DNA of 64,000 bases from Chryseobacterium formosum (GCF_026460885.1 NZ_JAOVZW010000003.1:124001-188000); one strand, 5' to 3'. Numbered from the stretch's first letter, positions 47,907-57,768 are shown. A program made the numbers and translations. Notes: generated from the sequence alone by a model not told the origin.

Positions 47907-48899
47907 TTAACTAATAAATTTTCGGTGTGCAATTTTTACATTAGCCTGATTTACCATTGCATAATGTAATGTTGTATCAATTTTAACGTGACCTAATAGC
48001 TTCTGAACCTGTTCAATAGGCATTCCTTTATCAATCGCCATAGTTGCTAAAGTTCTTCTGAATTTATGGGGATGTACTTTATTAATTTTGGTTTTTTGTC
48101 CCAGTTTTCGCAATACACTTTCAACTCCACCAATTGAAAGTCGTTGATTAGGTTTTGCCAAAGAAACAAATAAAGCCTCATTGTCGTCGTTTCTGGTTTG
48201 AAGATATTCTTTAAGGTGAATCTTGGTTCTTGCATCAAAATAGACTTCACGCTGTTTGTTACCTTTACCTGTAACAATACAAGAACGCTCGTGGAAATCA
48301 ATGTTTTTTATATTGATTTTTACAAGTTCACCAACTCTAATACCAGTTGAGATTAACATTTCGATAAGTGTTAAATCTCTTATTTGCTTGCAGCTGTCTC
48401 TAAGTATTTCTATGTCTTCATCACTAAGTACCTCCTTTATAGTTCTGGCGGTCTTTACTTTATGAATTCTTCTTACAGGACTTTTTAAAATATAATCTTC
48501 ATCTTCAAGCCAAGAAAAAAAACTTGAAAATATTCTACGAATATTATCTATGGTAACTCTACTGGAGTTTTTTATCTCCTGATATTCTGAAAGATAGAAT
48601 CTTAAATCATTGGTTGATATTTCTGTGACTTTCTTTTTTAGTTTGTTAAATAGAGTTTCTATAGTAGAAAAATAATATTTTAATGATTTTTCAGAGCAAC
48701 CTTCTACTTTTTTTGACGAAATAAATAAGTTTAAAACACTTGTATTATCAGTTTTCAATTCATCTTCAGTCTTATTTTTTTGAGTAACCTCCACAGAGTG
48801 AAAAGATTGATGTATAACTTTTTCAAGCATTATCAACTGTTGAAAGTTTAAAACCGTTTGCATTGCATTCATTATTTCTTGCTTCACTAATTCCTTCAT
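47907..48899 (-). CDS. Tyrosine recombinase, likely hsdS invertase
   Basis: A 330-residue site-specific recombinase. The N-terminal SAM-like DNA-binding domain spans about residues 70-160. Catalytic residues: Arg in STGIRVGELV, the HxxR pair in HPHKFRRTLA, the second His in LLGHVKIDTTLHY, with the nucleophilic Tyr being that HY tyrosine. The true start is MKELVKQEIMNA at 48899; an in-frame extension to 49064 is only the antisense of the hsdS conserved region. It lies inside the hsdS cassette cluster between S2 and S3 and is the obvious candidate to invert them. Confidence 0.9.
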   Translation of the reverse strand: MKELVKQEIMNAMQTVLNFQQLIMLEKVIHQSFHSVEVTQKNKTEDELKTDNTSVLNLFISSKKVEGCSEKSLKYYFSTIETLFNKLKKKVTEISTNDLRFYLSEYQEIKNSSRVTIDNIRRIFSSFFSWLEDEDYILKSPVRRIHKVKTARTIKEVLSDEDIEILRDSCKQIRDLTLIEMLISTGIRVGELVKINIKNIDFHERSCIVTGKGNKQREVYFDARTKIHLKEYLQTRNDDNEALFVSLAKPNQRLSIGGVESVLRKLGQKTKINKVHPHKFRRTLATMAIDKGMPIEQVQKLLGHVKIDTTLHYAMVNQANVKIAHRKFIS

Positions 48900-48937
48900 T
48901 GTACTGAATTTTCTTATTTTTTTGAAGGCGCAAAGGA

Positions 48938-49645
48938 ATGAAAAACAAAAATAGCCATAGTAGTGCAATAAATGATAATTTAGAGCGTATGGCAAAAACG
49001 CTGTACGATTACTGGTTTGTGCAGTTTGATTTTCCAGACGAAAACGGAAAGCCTTATAAATCAAGCGGTGGCAAGATGATTTGGAATGAAGTTTTGAAAA
49101 GAAATATTCCTGAAGGTTGGGAAGTTAAACAAATTGACAGAGTTTTAAAGAAGAACGAAAATAGTAACAGACTTAATGCAAAAGAATATTTATTAAGAGG
49201 AACAATTCCTGTTATTGATCAAGGTACAAGTTTTATTGCAGGATATACAAATAATGAAAACTTAAGAATAAAAACTACACGAGATATTCCTGCTATTATA
49301 TTTGGAGATCATACAAGAGTATTAAAGCTCATAAACTTTGATTTTGTAAGAGGAGCTGATGGAACTCAGGTTCTGCTTAGTATTAATGATGCAATGCCTC
49401 AATACTTATTTTATCATTCTTTACTTAAAATTGATTTATCAAATTATGGATATGCTAGGCATTTTAAGTTTTTAAAGGACTCTAAAATTATAATACCTCA
49501 TAAAAAAGTGTCAAAATTATTTGAACTTAATGTTAAGTGTTTTTTTGATAAAATATTAAATAATCAACTACAAAACCAGCAACTTAGCTCTCTCTGCGAC
49601 TGGCTTTTACCTATGCTGATGAACGGGCAGGTAAAAGTTGAATAA
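48938..49645 (+). pseudogene. hsdS: Silent hsdS half: conserved region plus alternative TRD2
   Basis: The frame lacks a TRD1. After a short leader it has INDNLERMAKTLYDYWFVQFDFPDENGKPYKSSGG, nearly identical to the expressed gene, then a different TRD2 (~residues 70-215) and the common end CDWLLPMLMNGQVKVE. It could be translated alone from 48938 but more likely is a stored cassette. It is divergent from the recombinase (38-nt gap). Site S3 (48967-48982) is at its start and S4 just after its stop. Confidence 0.85.
48967..48982 (+). repeat. Inversion site S3
   Basis: AATAAATGATAATTTA, 16 bp shared with S1, same orientation as S1, in frame as A-INDNL. Confidence 0.78.
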
Positions 49646-49655
49646 AATAGTAAGA

Positions 49656-49675
49656 TAAATTATCATTTATTTTAC
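49656..49675 (-). repeat. Inversion site S4
   Basis: TAAATTATCATTTATTTTAC, the exact complement of the 20 bp of S1, lying 10 nt after the silent hsdS half and inverted relative to S1 and S3. Confidence 0.8.
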
Positions 49676-49840
49676 GGGATACCATAATTTATTAAAATTA
49701 TTAAAATGTATTTTTGTTTAATATGTGTATGAGAAATATATTTGTTCAACTTTGTTAATGATAATTATAAATATTAAATAACATTGACAATATAGAATGA
49801 TTATCAGTCAAAAAATATAAGATTAATTATAGATTAGTTT

Positions 49841-52144
49841 ATGGCAAGTCTACCCAACCAAGTTACAAAAGAACAGGTTATTACAGCTTTAGAATATATT
49901 ATTAATAACAATGTTGCTTTAAAAGGTTCTACTAAATATGACTTAAAATATAAAGATAAAGCTTACCCTCCAAAAGAAGTTATCAGATGGGCAGCAAAAT
50001 TAGCTAATATTAAAGATTGGCAAAAAAAGAGATTCTACGGTGGAGATAATACGAATCAGCCCCTAAGAAAAATGGGATTTATTATTAAGAACAGACTTAA
50101 TGAAGACATTAATCTGAGTATTATTAAGAAGTATAAAAATATAGTTTCAGAAGACAATAAAAATGAAATTTATAAGTGGAAGTTGCTGAAATTATTTAAT
50201 GATCGTCCTGATACTTCTGCAGCTAATTTTGCTTCTGAAATTACTTCAATTAATTTTGGTAATTTAATTTATCATAATGGTATTGCTGTAAGAAATCATA
50301 TGGCAAAAGAATTTCCAGAAGAATATAGAAATGTTTTTCACAATCTTTTCGATGAGAAACTATTGCTAGAAGAAAGAATTGTTGAGTTCCAAAACAGGGT
50401 ATCTGAAATCTATAAAAAGATGGGGATGAAACTGAATCATCATCACGATGAAAGAACAATTTCTACTTTCCTGACTTTTAAATATCCTGAAAAATATACA
50501 CTTTATAAAAACTCTTTTTATAAATCTTATTGTGATCTTTTAGGAATAAAGCCAGAAAGTAAAAATAAAAAATATTTACACTATTTGGATTTAGTAAATA
50601 ATCTGATTGTTAATTATATTATTAAAGATCAGGAATTGATTGACATTAAAAGTAAGTTCATAACTGATGATTGTTATCCAGATACCAATCATTTAATATT
50701 TGCTCAAGATATACTTTACCAAGTTCTTAATACTACAGAAGAAATTTCTGAATCATCTACATCAGCACATATAATGAAAAAAAACAACCAACCATTAAAC
50801 CAAATATTATTTGGACCTCCTGGAACTGGAAAAACATATAACACCATCAACAAAGCTATTCAGATTGCCAATCCAGAATTCAATTTGCAGCAAGATAGAG
50901 ATATTGTCAAGAATGAATATGACCGTCTGTTAAAAAATGGACAGATTGTATTTTCTACCTTTCATCAAAGTATGAGCTATGAAGATTTTATTGAAGGGAT
51001 AAAGCCTCAAATTGAAGAGGATTCTGATGGTAATAAAACAATCATATATGAGATTAAAAATGGAGTTTTTAAACTGATCTCAGAAAAAGCACAGGAAAAA
51101 AGAATAAAAGAAGAAACAATTAACCATCAATTTGATTTTGATGATGCATGGGATGCAATTATTAATGACGCAAATACAGGTTTAGAAAATAATAACCCTG
51201 TAAAACTAACTATCCAGACACCCAATCTGGGACTTAAAATTGTTGATGTCACAGAAAAAGGAAATCTTAAGCTTAAACCGATATATTCTGAAGAGGCAAA
51301 AGAATATATTGTTTCTTATTCCAGAACAAAAATATTGCAGAATGCTTTTCCAGACCTTTCAGTTATTAAAAATATAGATAAGGAATTCAGAGCTATAATT
51401 GGTGGTTCAAACTCTACTGCTTATTGGTCAGTGATTAATTATATAAATAATAAAATTATCTCTGAAAAAAAATCAACTACTCAAGAAATTGTTTTACCTG
51501 CTTTACCACACGTTTTAATTATTGACGAAATCAATAGAGGGAATGTCTCACAAATATTTGGTGAACTCATCACATTAATTGAGGAAAACAAGCGTTTAAG
51601 AAAACAAGAAGAATTAAAGGTAACTCTACCTTATAGTAAAAAGGAATTCGGTGTTCCATCTAATCTTTACATTATCGGAACAATGAACACTGCTGACCGT
51701 AGTGTTGAAGCATTAGATACAGCATTGAGAAGGCGTTTTAGTTTTGTAGAAATGCTGCCAGATTTTGAAGTAGTAGAAAAACAAGAATTTCAAGACGGTT
51801 ATAAAAGAGCTGATATTATGCAAAAGATTAACGAAAGGGTAGAACTGCTATTGGACAAAAATTATACATTAGGTCATTCATACTTTATGAAAGATAATTT
51901 TCAAGCTTCTTTTAAAAATGAGATTATTCCGCTATTGCAAGAGTATTTTTATAATGATTGTGGTAAAATAGGTTTGATTTTAGGAAAAGGTTTTGTGAGA
52001 GAGAAAGAAATCTCAAAAACTAATCATCAGAATGTATTTGCTGATTTTGATATAAGAAATGAGATTGAAATTGTAAAGTCTTATGAGCTGATTCCGTTTG
52101 AAGAAGTAGACTTTGATCTTGCTGTAGAATTATTATTGTCATAA
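49841..52144 (+). CDS. mcrB: McrB-type AAA+ GTPase of a modification-dependent restriction system
   Basis: McrB hexamers bind modified DNA and, with McrC, cut it. The 767-residue protein has an N-terminal sensor different from E. coli McrB (KYDLKYKDKAYPPKEVIRWAAK, FYGGDNTNQPLRKMGF), resembling the ScoMcrA head domain. The AAA+ core has Walker A GPPGTGKT (~residue 327), FSTFHQSMSYEDFIEGIKP, Walker B VLIIDEINRGNVSQIFGEL and the sensor TMNTADRSVEALDTALRRRF. mcrC starts 3 nt after the stop. A TATTTTTG box lies 125 nt upstream (49709-49716). Which modification it reads is unknown. Confidence 0.92.
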   Translation: MASLPNQVTKEQVITALEYIINNNVALKGSTKYDLKYKDKAYPPKEVIRWAAKLANIKDWQKKRFYGGDNTNQPLRKMGFIIKNRLNEDINLSIIKKYKNIVSEDNKNEIYKWKLLKLFNDRPDTSAANFASEITSINFGNLIYHNGIAVRNHMAKEFPEEYRNVFHNLFDEKLLLEERIVEFQNRVSEIYKKMGMKLNHHHDERTISTFLTFKYPEKYTLYKNSFYKSYCDLLGIKPESKNKKYLHYLDLVNNLIVNYIIKDQELIDIKSKFITDDCYPDTNHLIFAQDILYQVLNTTEEISESSTSAHIMKKNNQPLNQILFGPPGTGKTYNTINKAIQIANPEFNLQQDRDIVKNEYDRLLKNGQIVFSTFHQSMSYEDFIEGIKPQIEEDSDGNKTIIYEIKNGVFKLISEKAQEKRIKEETINHQFDFDDAWDAIINDANTGLENNNPVKLTIQTPNLGLKIVDVTEKGNLKLKPIYSEEAKEYIVSYSRTKILQNAFPDLSVIKNIDKEFRAIIGGSNSTAYWSVINYINNKIISEKKSTTQEIVLPALPHVLIIDEINRGNVSQIFGELITLIEENKRLRKQEELKVTLPYSKKEFGVPSNLYIIGTMNTADRSVEALDTALRRRFSFVEMLPDFEVVEKQEFQDGYKRADIMQKINERVELLLDKNYTLGHSYFMKDNFQASFKNEIIPLLQEYFYNDCGKIGLILGKGFVREKEISKTNHQNVFADFDIRNEIEIVKSYELIPFEEVDFDLAVELLLS

Positions 52145-52147
52145 AAA

Positions 52148-53383
52148 ATGCTGAAAAAAGATCCCATTCAGGTTTTTGAACACAGCTTTCTGGGTATTGG
52201 TGACCGAGGTTTTGATAAGCGTCATTTTATAGCGTTATCACAGCTCAACGCATTGCATAATTATCAATATTTTGATTTGAAACATAATGGCGTTGTCTTC
52301 AAACAATTTGTAGGTGTCATTCAGATAGATGATTTAACAATAGAGATTCTTCCAAAAATTGACCGTTATGAACCAGAAGAAAATAAAACCAAATGGCGCA
52401 ATGTGCTTTTGGAAATGCTGAAAGTCACTAAAAAATTAAAAATCCAGCAGGTAGGTCAAGCTAATGTTTCAAAACAGTCTATCCATTTTTTGGATATTTA
52501 TTTCGAATGGTTTTTGAATGAAGTTCAATTGCTTATTCATCAAGGATTAATCAAACAGTATTACAAGGAGACAGGGAATGTAAAAGCTTTGAAAGGCAAA
52601 CTTGAATTTGCGGGTCACATTCAGAAAAATCTTGTTCATAAAGAAAGATTTTATACCACGCATCAGGTGTATGATAAAGATCACTTGATTCATCAGATTT
52701 TAGGGCAGGCTCTGGAAATTATAGCTACATTATCGAAAGGCAATTATCTCTACAGCAAATGCAAAACTGTACAGCTGGATTTTCCCGAAGTGAAAACCAT
52801 TAAAGCTAATGAGAATACCTTCAGCAAGATTCCTAAATCTAGAAAGATTGCTCCTTATGAAACGGCTTTAGCGATTGCAAGACTAATTATTCTCAACTAT
52901 GCTCCCAATATTTCAAGTGGTTCCGAAAAAATGTTGGCGCTTCTTTTTGATATGAACAGTCTTTGGGAAGAATATGTGTTGATTAGGTTGAGACACGCTT
53001 GTCAGGATCACGATGTCAAAGTATATGGACAAAGTTCTAAAGGTTTCTGGAATGGAATTACCATTCGCCCAGATATTGTTTTGGAAAAAGATAATGAAGT
53101 GGTTTTAATTATTGATACTAAGTGGAAGAATATAGATCAGTCACAACCTTCTACCCATGATTTGAGACAGATGTATGTGTATAATGATTATTGGAAAAGT
53201 AAAAAATCGCTTTTACTTTATCCCTCAAGTAACGCAAAGGAAAGCATTGCTCAATTTGCTCCATTTGTTTCAATAGAAAAAAATGTGGATCATCATCTTT
53301 GTGGACTAGGTAAGATTTCTGTTTTAGATTCTTATGGAAAGCTTGATGAACATATTGGAAGTAAAATATTAAGTATATTGTAA
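52148..53383 (+). CDS. mcrC: McrC nuclease subunit
   Basis: The 411-residue partner of McrB. The N-terminal McrC beta region contains IEILPKI and TKWRNVLLEMLKVT; the helical middle has LFDMNSLWEEYVLIRL; the C-terminal PD-(D/E)xK nuclease is IRPDIVLEKDNEVVLIIDTKWKN (~residues 301-323). It starts 3 nt after mcrB, and the response regulator follows 9 nt later. Length is close to the usual one. Confidence 0.93.
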   Translation: MLKKDPIQVFEHSFLGIGDRGFDKRHFIALSQLNALHNYQYFDLKHNGVVFKQFVGVIQIDDLTIEILPKIDRYEPEENKTKWRNVLLEMLKVTKKLKIQQVGQANVSKQSIHFLDIYFEWFLNEVQLLIHQGLIKQYYKETGNVKALKGKLEFAGHIQKNLVHKERFYTTHQVYDKDHLIHQILGQALEIIATLSKGNYLYSKCKTVQLDFPEVKTIKANENTFSKIPKSRKIAPYETALAIARLIILNYAPNISSGSEKMLALLFDMNSLWEEYVLIRLRHACQDHDVKVYGQSSKGFWNGITIRPDIVLEKDNEVVLIIDTKWKNIDQSQPSTHDLRQMYVYNDYWKSKKSLLLYPSSNAKESIAQFAPFVSIEKNVDHHLCGLGKISVLDSYGKLDEHIGSKILSIL

Positions 53384-53392
53384 GTATTAATT

Positions 53393-54154
53393 ATGCACCA
53401 CACCTATCGCATCGCCCTCCTCGAAGACAACAGCCGCCAACTTGAAAAATTAGAATCTTACATTAATAAGATTCCTCATGTTGAAATTGTACTGAAAAGT
53501 AAAGGCTCGGATCATTTTTTTAATGAGGTTCAGGCGGTGAACCCTGAGATATTGATTGCAGATCTTGATCTCGGCAATGACAGCATGACCGGGATGGAAG
53601 TGGCGCAGGAAATTAAGATTCCCGTGTTTTTTGCCAGTGTTAATACGGCAGAGTATGTGGAAGATATAGAAAATCTGAAACGTGATGCCGAAATATGTGT
53701 GGATCATATTACCAAACCTTTTAGTGAAGAGCAGTTTATGAAGAGCTTTAAAAGGTTTCTGCAGGAGGTCACTTTCTTTTCACCACCGCAATATGTATAT
53801 CTGGATTTTAATAAAACCAAGAAAAACAAAATTCACATTGACGATATTGTTTATCTCTGTGCCGATAAAATGACAGGTTCTGAATCGAACAATAAACAGA
53901 TTCATTTTATTAACAGGAGTCCGGCCAATCTCATTGATTTTTCATTTACCAAAATGGAGGAGAAGGGATTAATGAATTCGCAGTTTGTCACTATTCATAA
54001 ATCTTTCAGGGTGAATAAGAAGTATATTAAATGCTATCATCCAAAGTTGGAAAGTATTGAAATCAGTATTTTTGATGCTTCGGGTAAGACTAAATGTCAT
54101 TATCTATCGGTGTCTGAAAATTATCAGCCTGTCATAAAAAAGAGTTTCGGCTAA
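53393..54154 (+). CDS. LytTR family response regulator
   Basis: A DNA-binding response regulator: receiver domain at residues ~5-125 with acidic pocket Glu11-Asp12, phosphoacceptor Asp57 (ILIADLDLG) and the lysine in HITKPF; LytTR DNA-binding domain at ~135-250 (HIDDIVYLCADK, FVTIHKSFRVNKKYI). It begins 9 nt after mcrC without a terminator, so it appears to be in the mcrBC transcript. No sensor kinase is nearby. The first ~15 codons are GC rich, unlike mcrC, so the junction may be a recombination border. It may regulate unrelated genes. Confidence 0.87.
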   Translation: MHHTYRIALLEDNSRQLEKLESYINKIPHVEIVLKSKGSDHFFNEVQAVNPEILIADLDLGNDSMTGMEVAQEIKIPVFFASVNTAEYVEDIENLKRDAEICVDHITKPFSEEQFMKSFKRFLQEVTFFSPPQYVYLDFNKTKKNKIHIDDIVYLCADKMTGSESNNKQIHFINRSPANLIDFSFTKMEEKGLMNSQFVTIHKSFRVNKKYIKCYHPKLESIEISIFDASGKTKCHYLSVSENYQPVIKKSFG

Positions 54155-54188
54155 CCGCTCTTATTCCCCGAAAAAAAGCTTTTGTTCC

Positions 54189-54226
54189 TGCGCTTCCGAT
54201 GTTATTTCCGGAGGCGTATTTTTTTT
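54189..54226 (+). terminator. Terminator after the response regulator
   Basis: TGCGCTTCCG (54189-54198) pairs imperfectly with CGGAGGCGTA (54209-54218), followed by eight T. It separates the mcrBC-regulator unit from viperin. Confidence 0.65.
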
Positions 54227-54285
54227 GCTTTTCGGATGTTGTTTTGCTGAGTGAATGGTGTAACAAAAAATCAGTTAAACAAACT

Positions 54286-55170
54286 ATGAAAACACCTTTT
54301 GAAGGAATTATTCCTTCTGTTAATTATCATGTATGGGAACCTTGTAACATGAGATGCAAATTTTGCTTTGCTCCGTTTTATCACGCTAAAAAGCTACTTC
54401 CAAAAGGACATCTTCCCAAGGAAAAGTCTTTGGAACTTGTAAAGCAGCTTGCCGGATTCGGTTTTGAGAAAATTACTTTTGCAGGAGGGGAACCTACCTT
54501 ATGTCCGTGGATTTCAGAACTTATTTCAGAAGCTAAAAAATGGGGAATGACTACCATGATTGTGACGAATGGTACCAATATTAACGAGGTGTTTTTAGAA
54601 CAAAATAAAGGAATCTTAGACTGGATTATTTTAAGTGTCGACAGTATGATGGATGAAACCAATCTTCAGTCGGGAAGGGCAATTAGTGGTAAAAAGACAA
54701 TCTCTAAAAATCAGTATAAAACATTTATTGACCAGATTAAAAAATATGGTTATCAGTTAAAAATCAACACAGTGGTTCATCAGCTGAATTATCATGAATC
54801 TATGTCGGAATTAATTCAATATGCCCAACCAGAACGATGGAAAGTATTTCAGGTATTGCCTATTAAAGGTGAAAATGATGAACATATCAATGATTTTATT
54901 ATTGACGAAGAAATGTTTAATCAATTTATTTCAAATCATCATCAGTTTTTTGAGAATCAAATGATGGTTGCAGAAAATAACGCAGAGATGAAAGACAGCT
55001 ATGTCATGGTTGATCCTGCGGGAAGATTTTATACTAATAAAAATGGTAAACAGGAATACAGTTTTCCAATTCTTGAAACAGGAATTAAAAATGCTTATGA
55101 TGAAATGAGATATAATTATCAAAATTTCATCAACCGCAGAGGTCTTTATCAATGGAATAAAAACAAATAA
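54286..55170 (+). CDS. Prokaryotic viperin (antiviral radical SAM nucleotide dehydratase)
   Basis: Viperins convert CTP, UTP or GTP to 3'-deoxy-didehydro nucleotides that end phage transcription. The ATG at 54286 gives 294 residues starting MKTPFEGIIPSVNYHVWEP. The radical SAM [4Fe-4S] cysteines are Cys20, Cys24 and Cys27 (CNMRCKFCF), the SAM-binding GGEP follows near residue 69, and YVMVDPAGRFYTN near the C-terminus is typical of bacterial viperins rather than MoaA. An upstream in-frame start adds 29 unrelated residues. A nucleotide kinase gene follows at 9 nt, a pairing known for viperins. The substrate base is unknown. Confidence 0.92.
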   Translation: MKTPFEGIIPSVNYHVWEPCNMRCKFCFAPFYHAKKLLPKGHLPKEKSLELVKQLAGFGFEKITFAGGEPTLCPWISELISEAKKWGMTTMIVTNGTNINEVFLEQNKGILDWIILSVDSMMDETNLQSGRAISGKKTISKNQYKTFIDQIKKYGYQLKINTVVHQLNYHESMSELIQYAQPERWKVFQVLPIKGENDEHINDFIIDEEMFNQFISNHHQFFENQMMVAENNAEMKDSYVMVDPAGRFYTNKNGKQEYSFPILETGIKNAYDEMRYNYQNFINRRGLYQWNKNK

Positions 55171-55179
55171 TTTAAAAAT

Positions 55180-55710
55180 ATGACAACAAAAATTACTTTG
55201 TCCGGAGAAGTAGCATCGGGAAAAACAACAGTAGGAAAATTACTGGCAGAAAAACTTAATTATGAATTTATTTCATTGGGAACAATGGTAAGAGAAAAAG
55301 CTAAAAATGAAGGACTGCATATTTTAGATTTTCAAAAGAAGTGTAAAGAGAATCCAGCAATAGATTTAGAGATTGACGGGGATTTTTCGAATTTATGTAA
55401 TTCAAAAGACCGCCTGATTATTGATTATCGAATGGGATTCAAATTTGTAACTGATGCTTTTCATGCATTTCTAAAAATATCAGAGGAAGATGCCGTTGAA
55501 CGACTTAAATCAGCGAATCGAGTAAATGAAAATCATGAGACTGTAAAACAACGAAATGACAGTTTTAAAAGTCAGTTTATCAATTCTTACCAAGTTGATT
55601 ATACTAAGGAAAGTCATTATGATTTAATTGTTCCAATAAACGAAAATCGAACAGCAGAAGAAATCGCTGATATCATTATTATCCATTTAAAAAAGAAAAT
55701 CACACCCTAA
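55180..55710 (+). CDS. Cytidylate-kinase-like nucleotide kinase paired with viperin
   Basis: A 176-residue P-loop kinase (GEVASGKTT, Lys15) with the archaeal-type cytidylate kinase pattern FISLGTMVREKAKNEG, then KCKENPAIDLEID, DYRMGF and a NRVNENHETVKQRN lid region. It should phosphorylate a nucleoside monophosphate, supplying viperin substrate or activating its product. It lies 9 nt after viperin. The housekeeping Cmk is longer (about 220-230 residues), so this is an accessory enzyme. The pairing echoes animal viperin with CMPK2. Confidence 0.87.
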   Translation: MTTKITLSGEVASGKTTVGKLLAEKLNYEFISLGTMVREKAKNEGLHILDFQKKCKENPAIDLEIDGDFSNLCNSKDRLIIDYRMGFKFVTDAFHAFLKISEEDAVERLKSANRVNENHETVKQRNDSFKSQFINSYQVDYTKESHYDLIVPINENRTAEEIADIIIIHLKKKITP

Positions 55711-55927
55711 CAGAATAATGCCAATAAAGGCACTATTGAGTTAATAGGCAAAATCTCCAAAAAGAAGTAAAAACAGCTTAATCCCAATCAAAAGAAGTAA
55801 CCAATTATCAATAAATCCTGAGAGTATTTTCGGGATTTTTGCTGTAATCTTTAGATTTGGATGATCATATTTCTGTTTATAATAGATAATTATTTTATTT
55901 TAGCGAACTGACTCATAAAACAATACG

Positions 55928-56596
55928 ATGAAAATTATTTATCTTATTCTAAGCTTCTCTTTTTTCCTGAGCTGTGCACAAACTGAAAAAGAAATATCTT
56001 TAGAATACCGCCCTTCAGGAACGATTACATATCAGTATGATATGAATTCGAAGTTAATGAATATGAAAGGGATTCTTAAAACAGATTATACAAAAAATGG
56101 AGACCTTGTCGATATGAATGTTGAGGTAGTAAGTCTATCTGCCGACTCGGATGATCAGGGAGATTTGGGATATGGCGAATTTGCCGGACAGAGCTATACC
56201 CGTATCTACAGCAAATACGGAGCTTCTGCTGATTTAGATAACGTCCCGACACAAATTGTCAATATGGAGTTGTTTGTAGTAGAATTTCCTAAAACAGCAA
56301 TTAAAGCAGGAAGCAAATGGAAGTCTAAGAAGACAGCAAAACCGGATATGTTTTTCGATTACATCGATACAGAATATACCTGTACATTGGTGAAAGATGA
56401 TGTAGTCATTGTAAAAGCAGTAATGAATTTTGTGTCGTCAGACAAACTGTCATCCGGAATGAAGCTTACCCGAAAATACGATGGTGAATATCTTATCAAT
56501 CCTAAAAACGGTGTGGTAACCAATGCCAAACTATATATGGACATGTTTTCAGGATTCACAAAACTGGATGGCTCATTTGAAATTCGAATGCTTTAG
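55928..56596 (+). CDS. Predicted lipoprotein, DUF6263-like
   Basis: MKIIYLILSFSFFLSC is a lipoprotein signal with the cysteine at residue 16. The rest (to 222) is beta rich; FPKTAIKAGSKWKSKKT and DGEYLINPKNGVVTNAKLYMDM resemble DUF6263-type envelope lipoproteins, but I am not sure of the family. It stands alone 217 nt after the kinase; the gap shows no gene or signal. Confidence 0.65.
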   Translation: MKIIYLILSFSFFLSCAQTEKEISLEYRPSGTITYQYDMNSKLMNMKGILKTDYTKNGDLVDMNVEVVSLSADSDDQGDLGYGEFAGQSYTRIYSKYGASADLDNVPTQIVNMELFVVEFPKTAIKAGSKWKSKKTAKPDMFFDYIDTEYTCTLVKDDVVIVKAVMNFVSSDKLSSGMKLTRKYDGEYLINPKNGVVTNAKLYMDMFSGFTKLDGSFEIRML

Positions 56597-56691
56597 CAAT
56601 TGTAATAATCTGAAATTCAGGATTTAGATTCTAAGCTTTGCTTCACAGATTAATTCTTAGACTTTCAGTTTGTGATCTTGTGATCTACACA

Positions 56692-56902
56692 CTTCTCGAT
56701 ACAATTTTTCTTTGAAAAATCACTCGAAGTGACGATTGGTAAATAAATTAAGTTCTCATTTTAAAAAACCTCGTCAATTCGAGTGATTTTCTGCACCGCA
56801 GAAAATCGTATCGAGAATCGAAGCCTGGAATTACAACTCATACAGCACGAATGCACAAACTTCTAGATACAATTTTTTCTTCAAAAAAATCATTCAAAGT
56901 GA
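56692..56902. repeat. Three half-units of the CGTCACTTCGAGT repeat
   Basis: Hairpin units at about 56692-56734 (CTCGATACAATTTTT ... CACTCGAAGTGACG), 56772-56818 (CGTCAATTCGAGTGATTTTC ... GTATCGAGAA) and 56859-56902. They are single hairpins of the family that forms full elements at 38807-40315. Nothing else is seen in 56597-56984. Confidence 0.78.
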
Positions 56903-56984
56903 CGACTTATCATCGATTGACTAAACGGATCTTTATATGTACTATTTCAGGAATGTAATAAACCACTTAAAATCATTCAGCCTG

Positions 56985-57437
<453 letters not shown>

Positions 57438-57442
57438 CCGTC

Positions 57443-57768
<326 letters not shown>

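Noticed and set aside
48900..49064. N-terminal extension of the recombinase to 49064
   Set aside because: The extra 55 residues are the antisense of the conserved hsdS region, and the same antisense peptide appears opposite 46414-46764, so it is a by-product of the duplicated hsdS sequence.
54199..54285. Longer viperin start at 54199
   Set aside because: The extra residues overlap the terminator hairpin and its T-run and do not resemble viperin N-termini; the ATG at 54286 fits the family.
41268..55710. Prophage or integrative element
   Set aside because: The only recombinase sits inside the hsdS cassette cluster; no tRNA, attachment repeats, phage structural, replication or conjugation genes are present.
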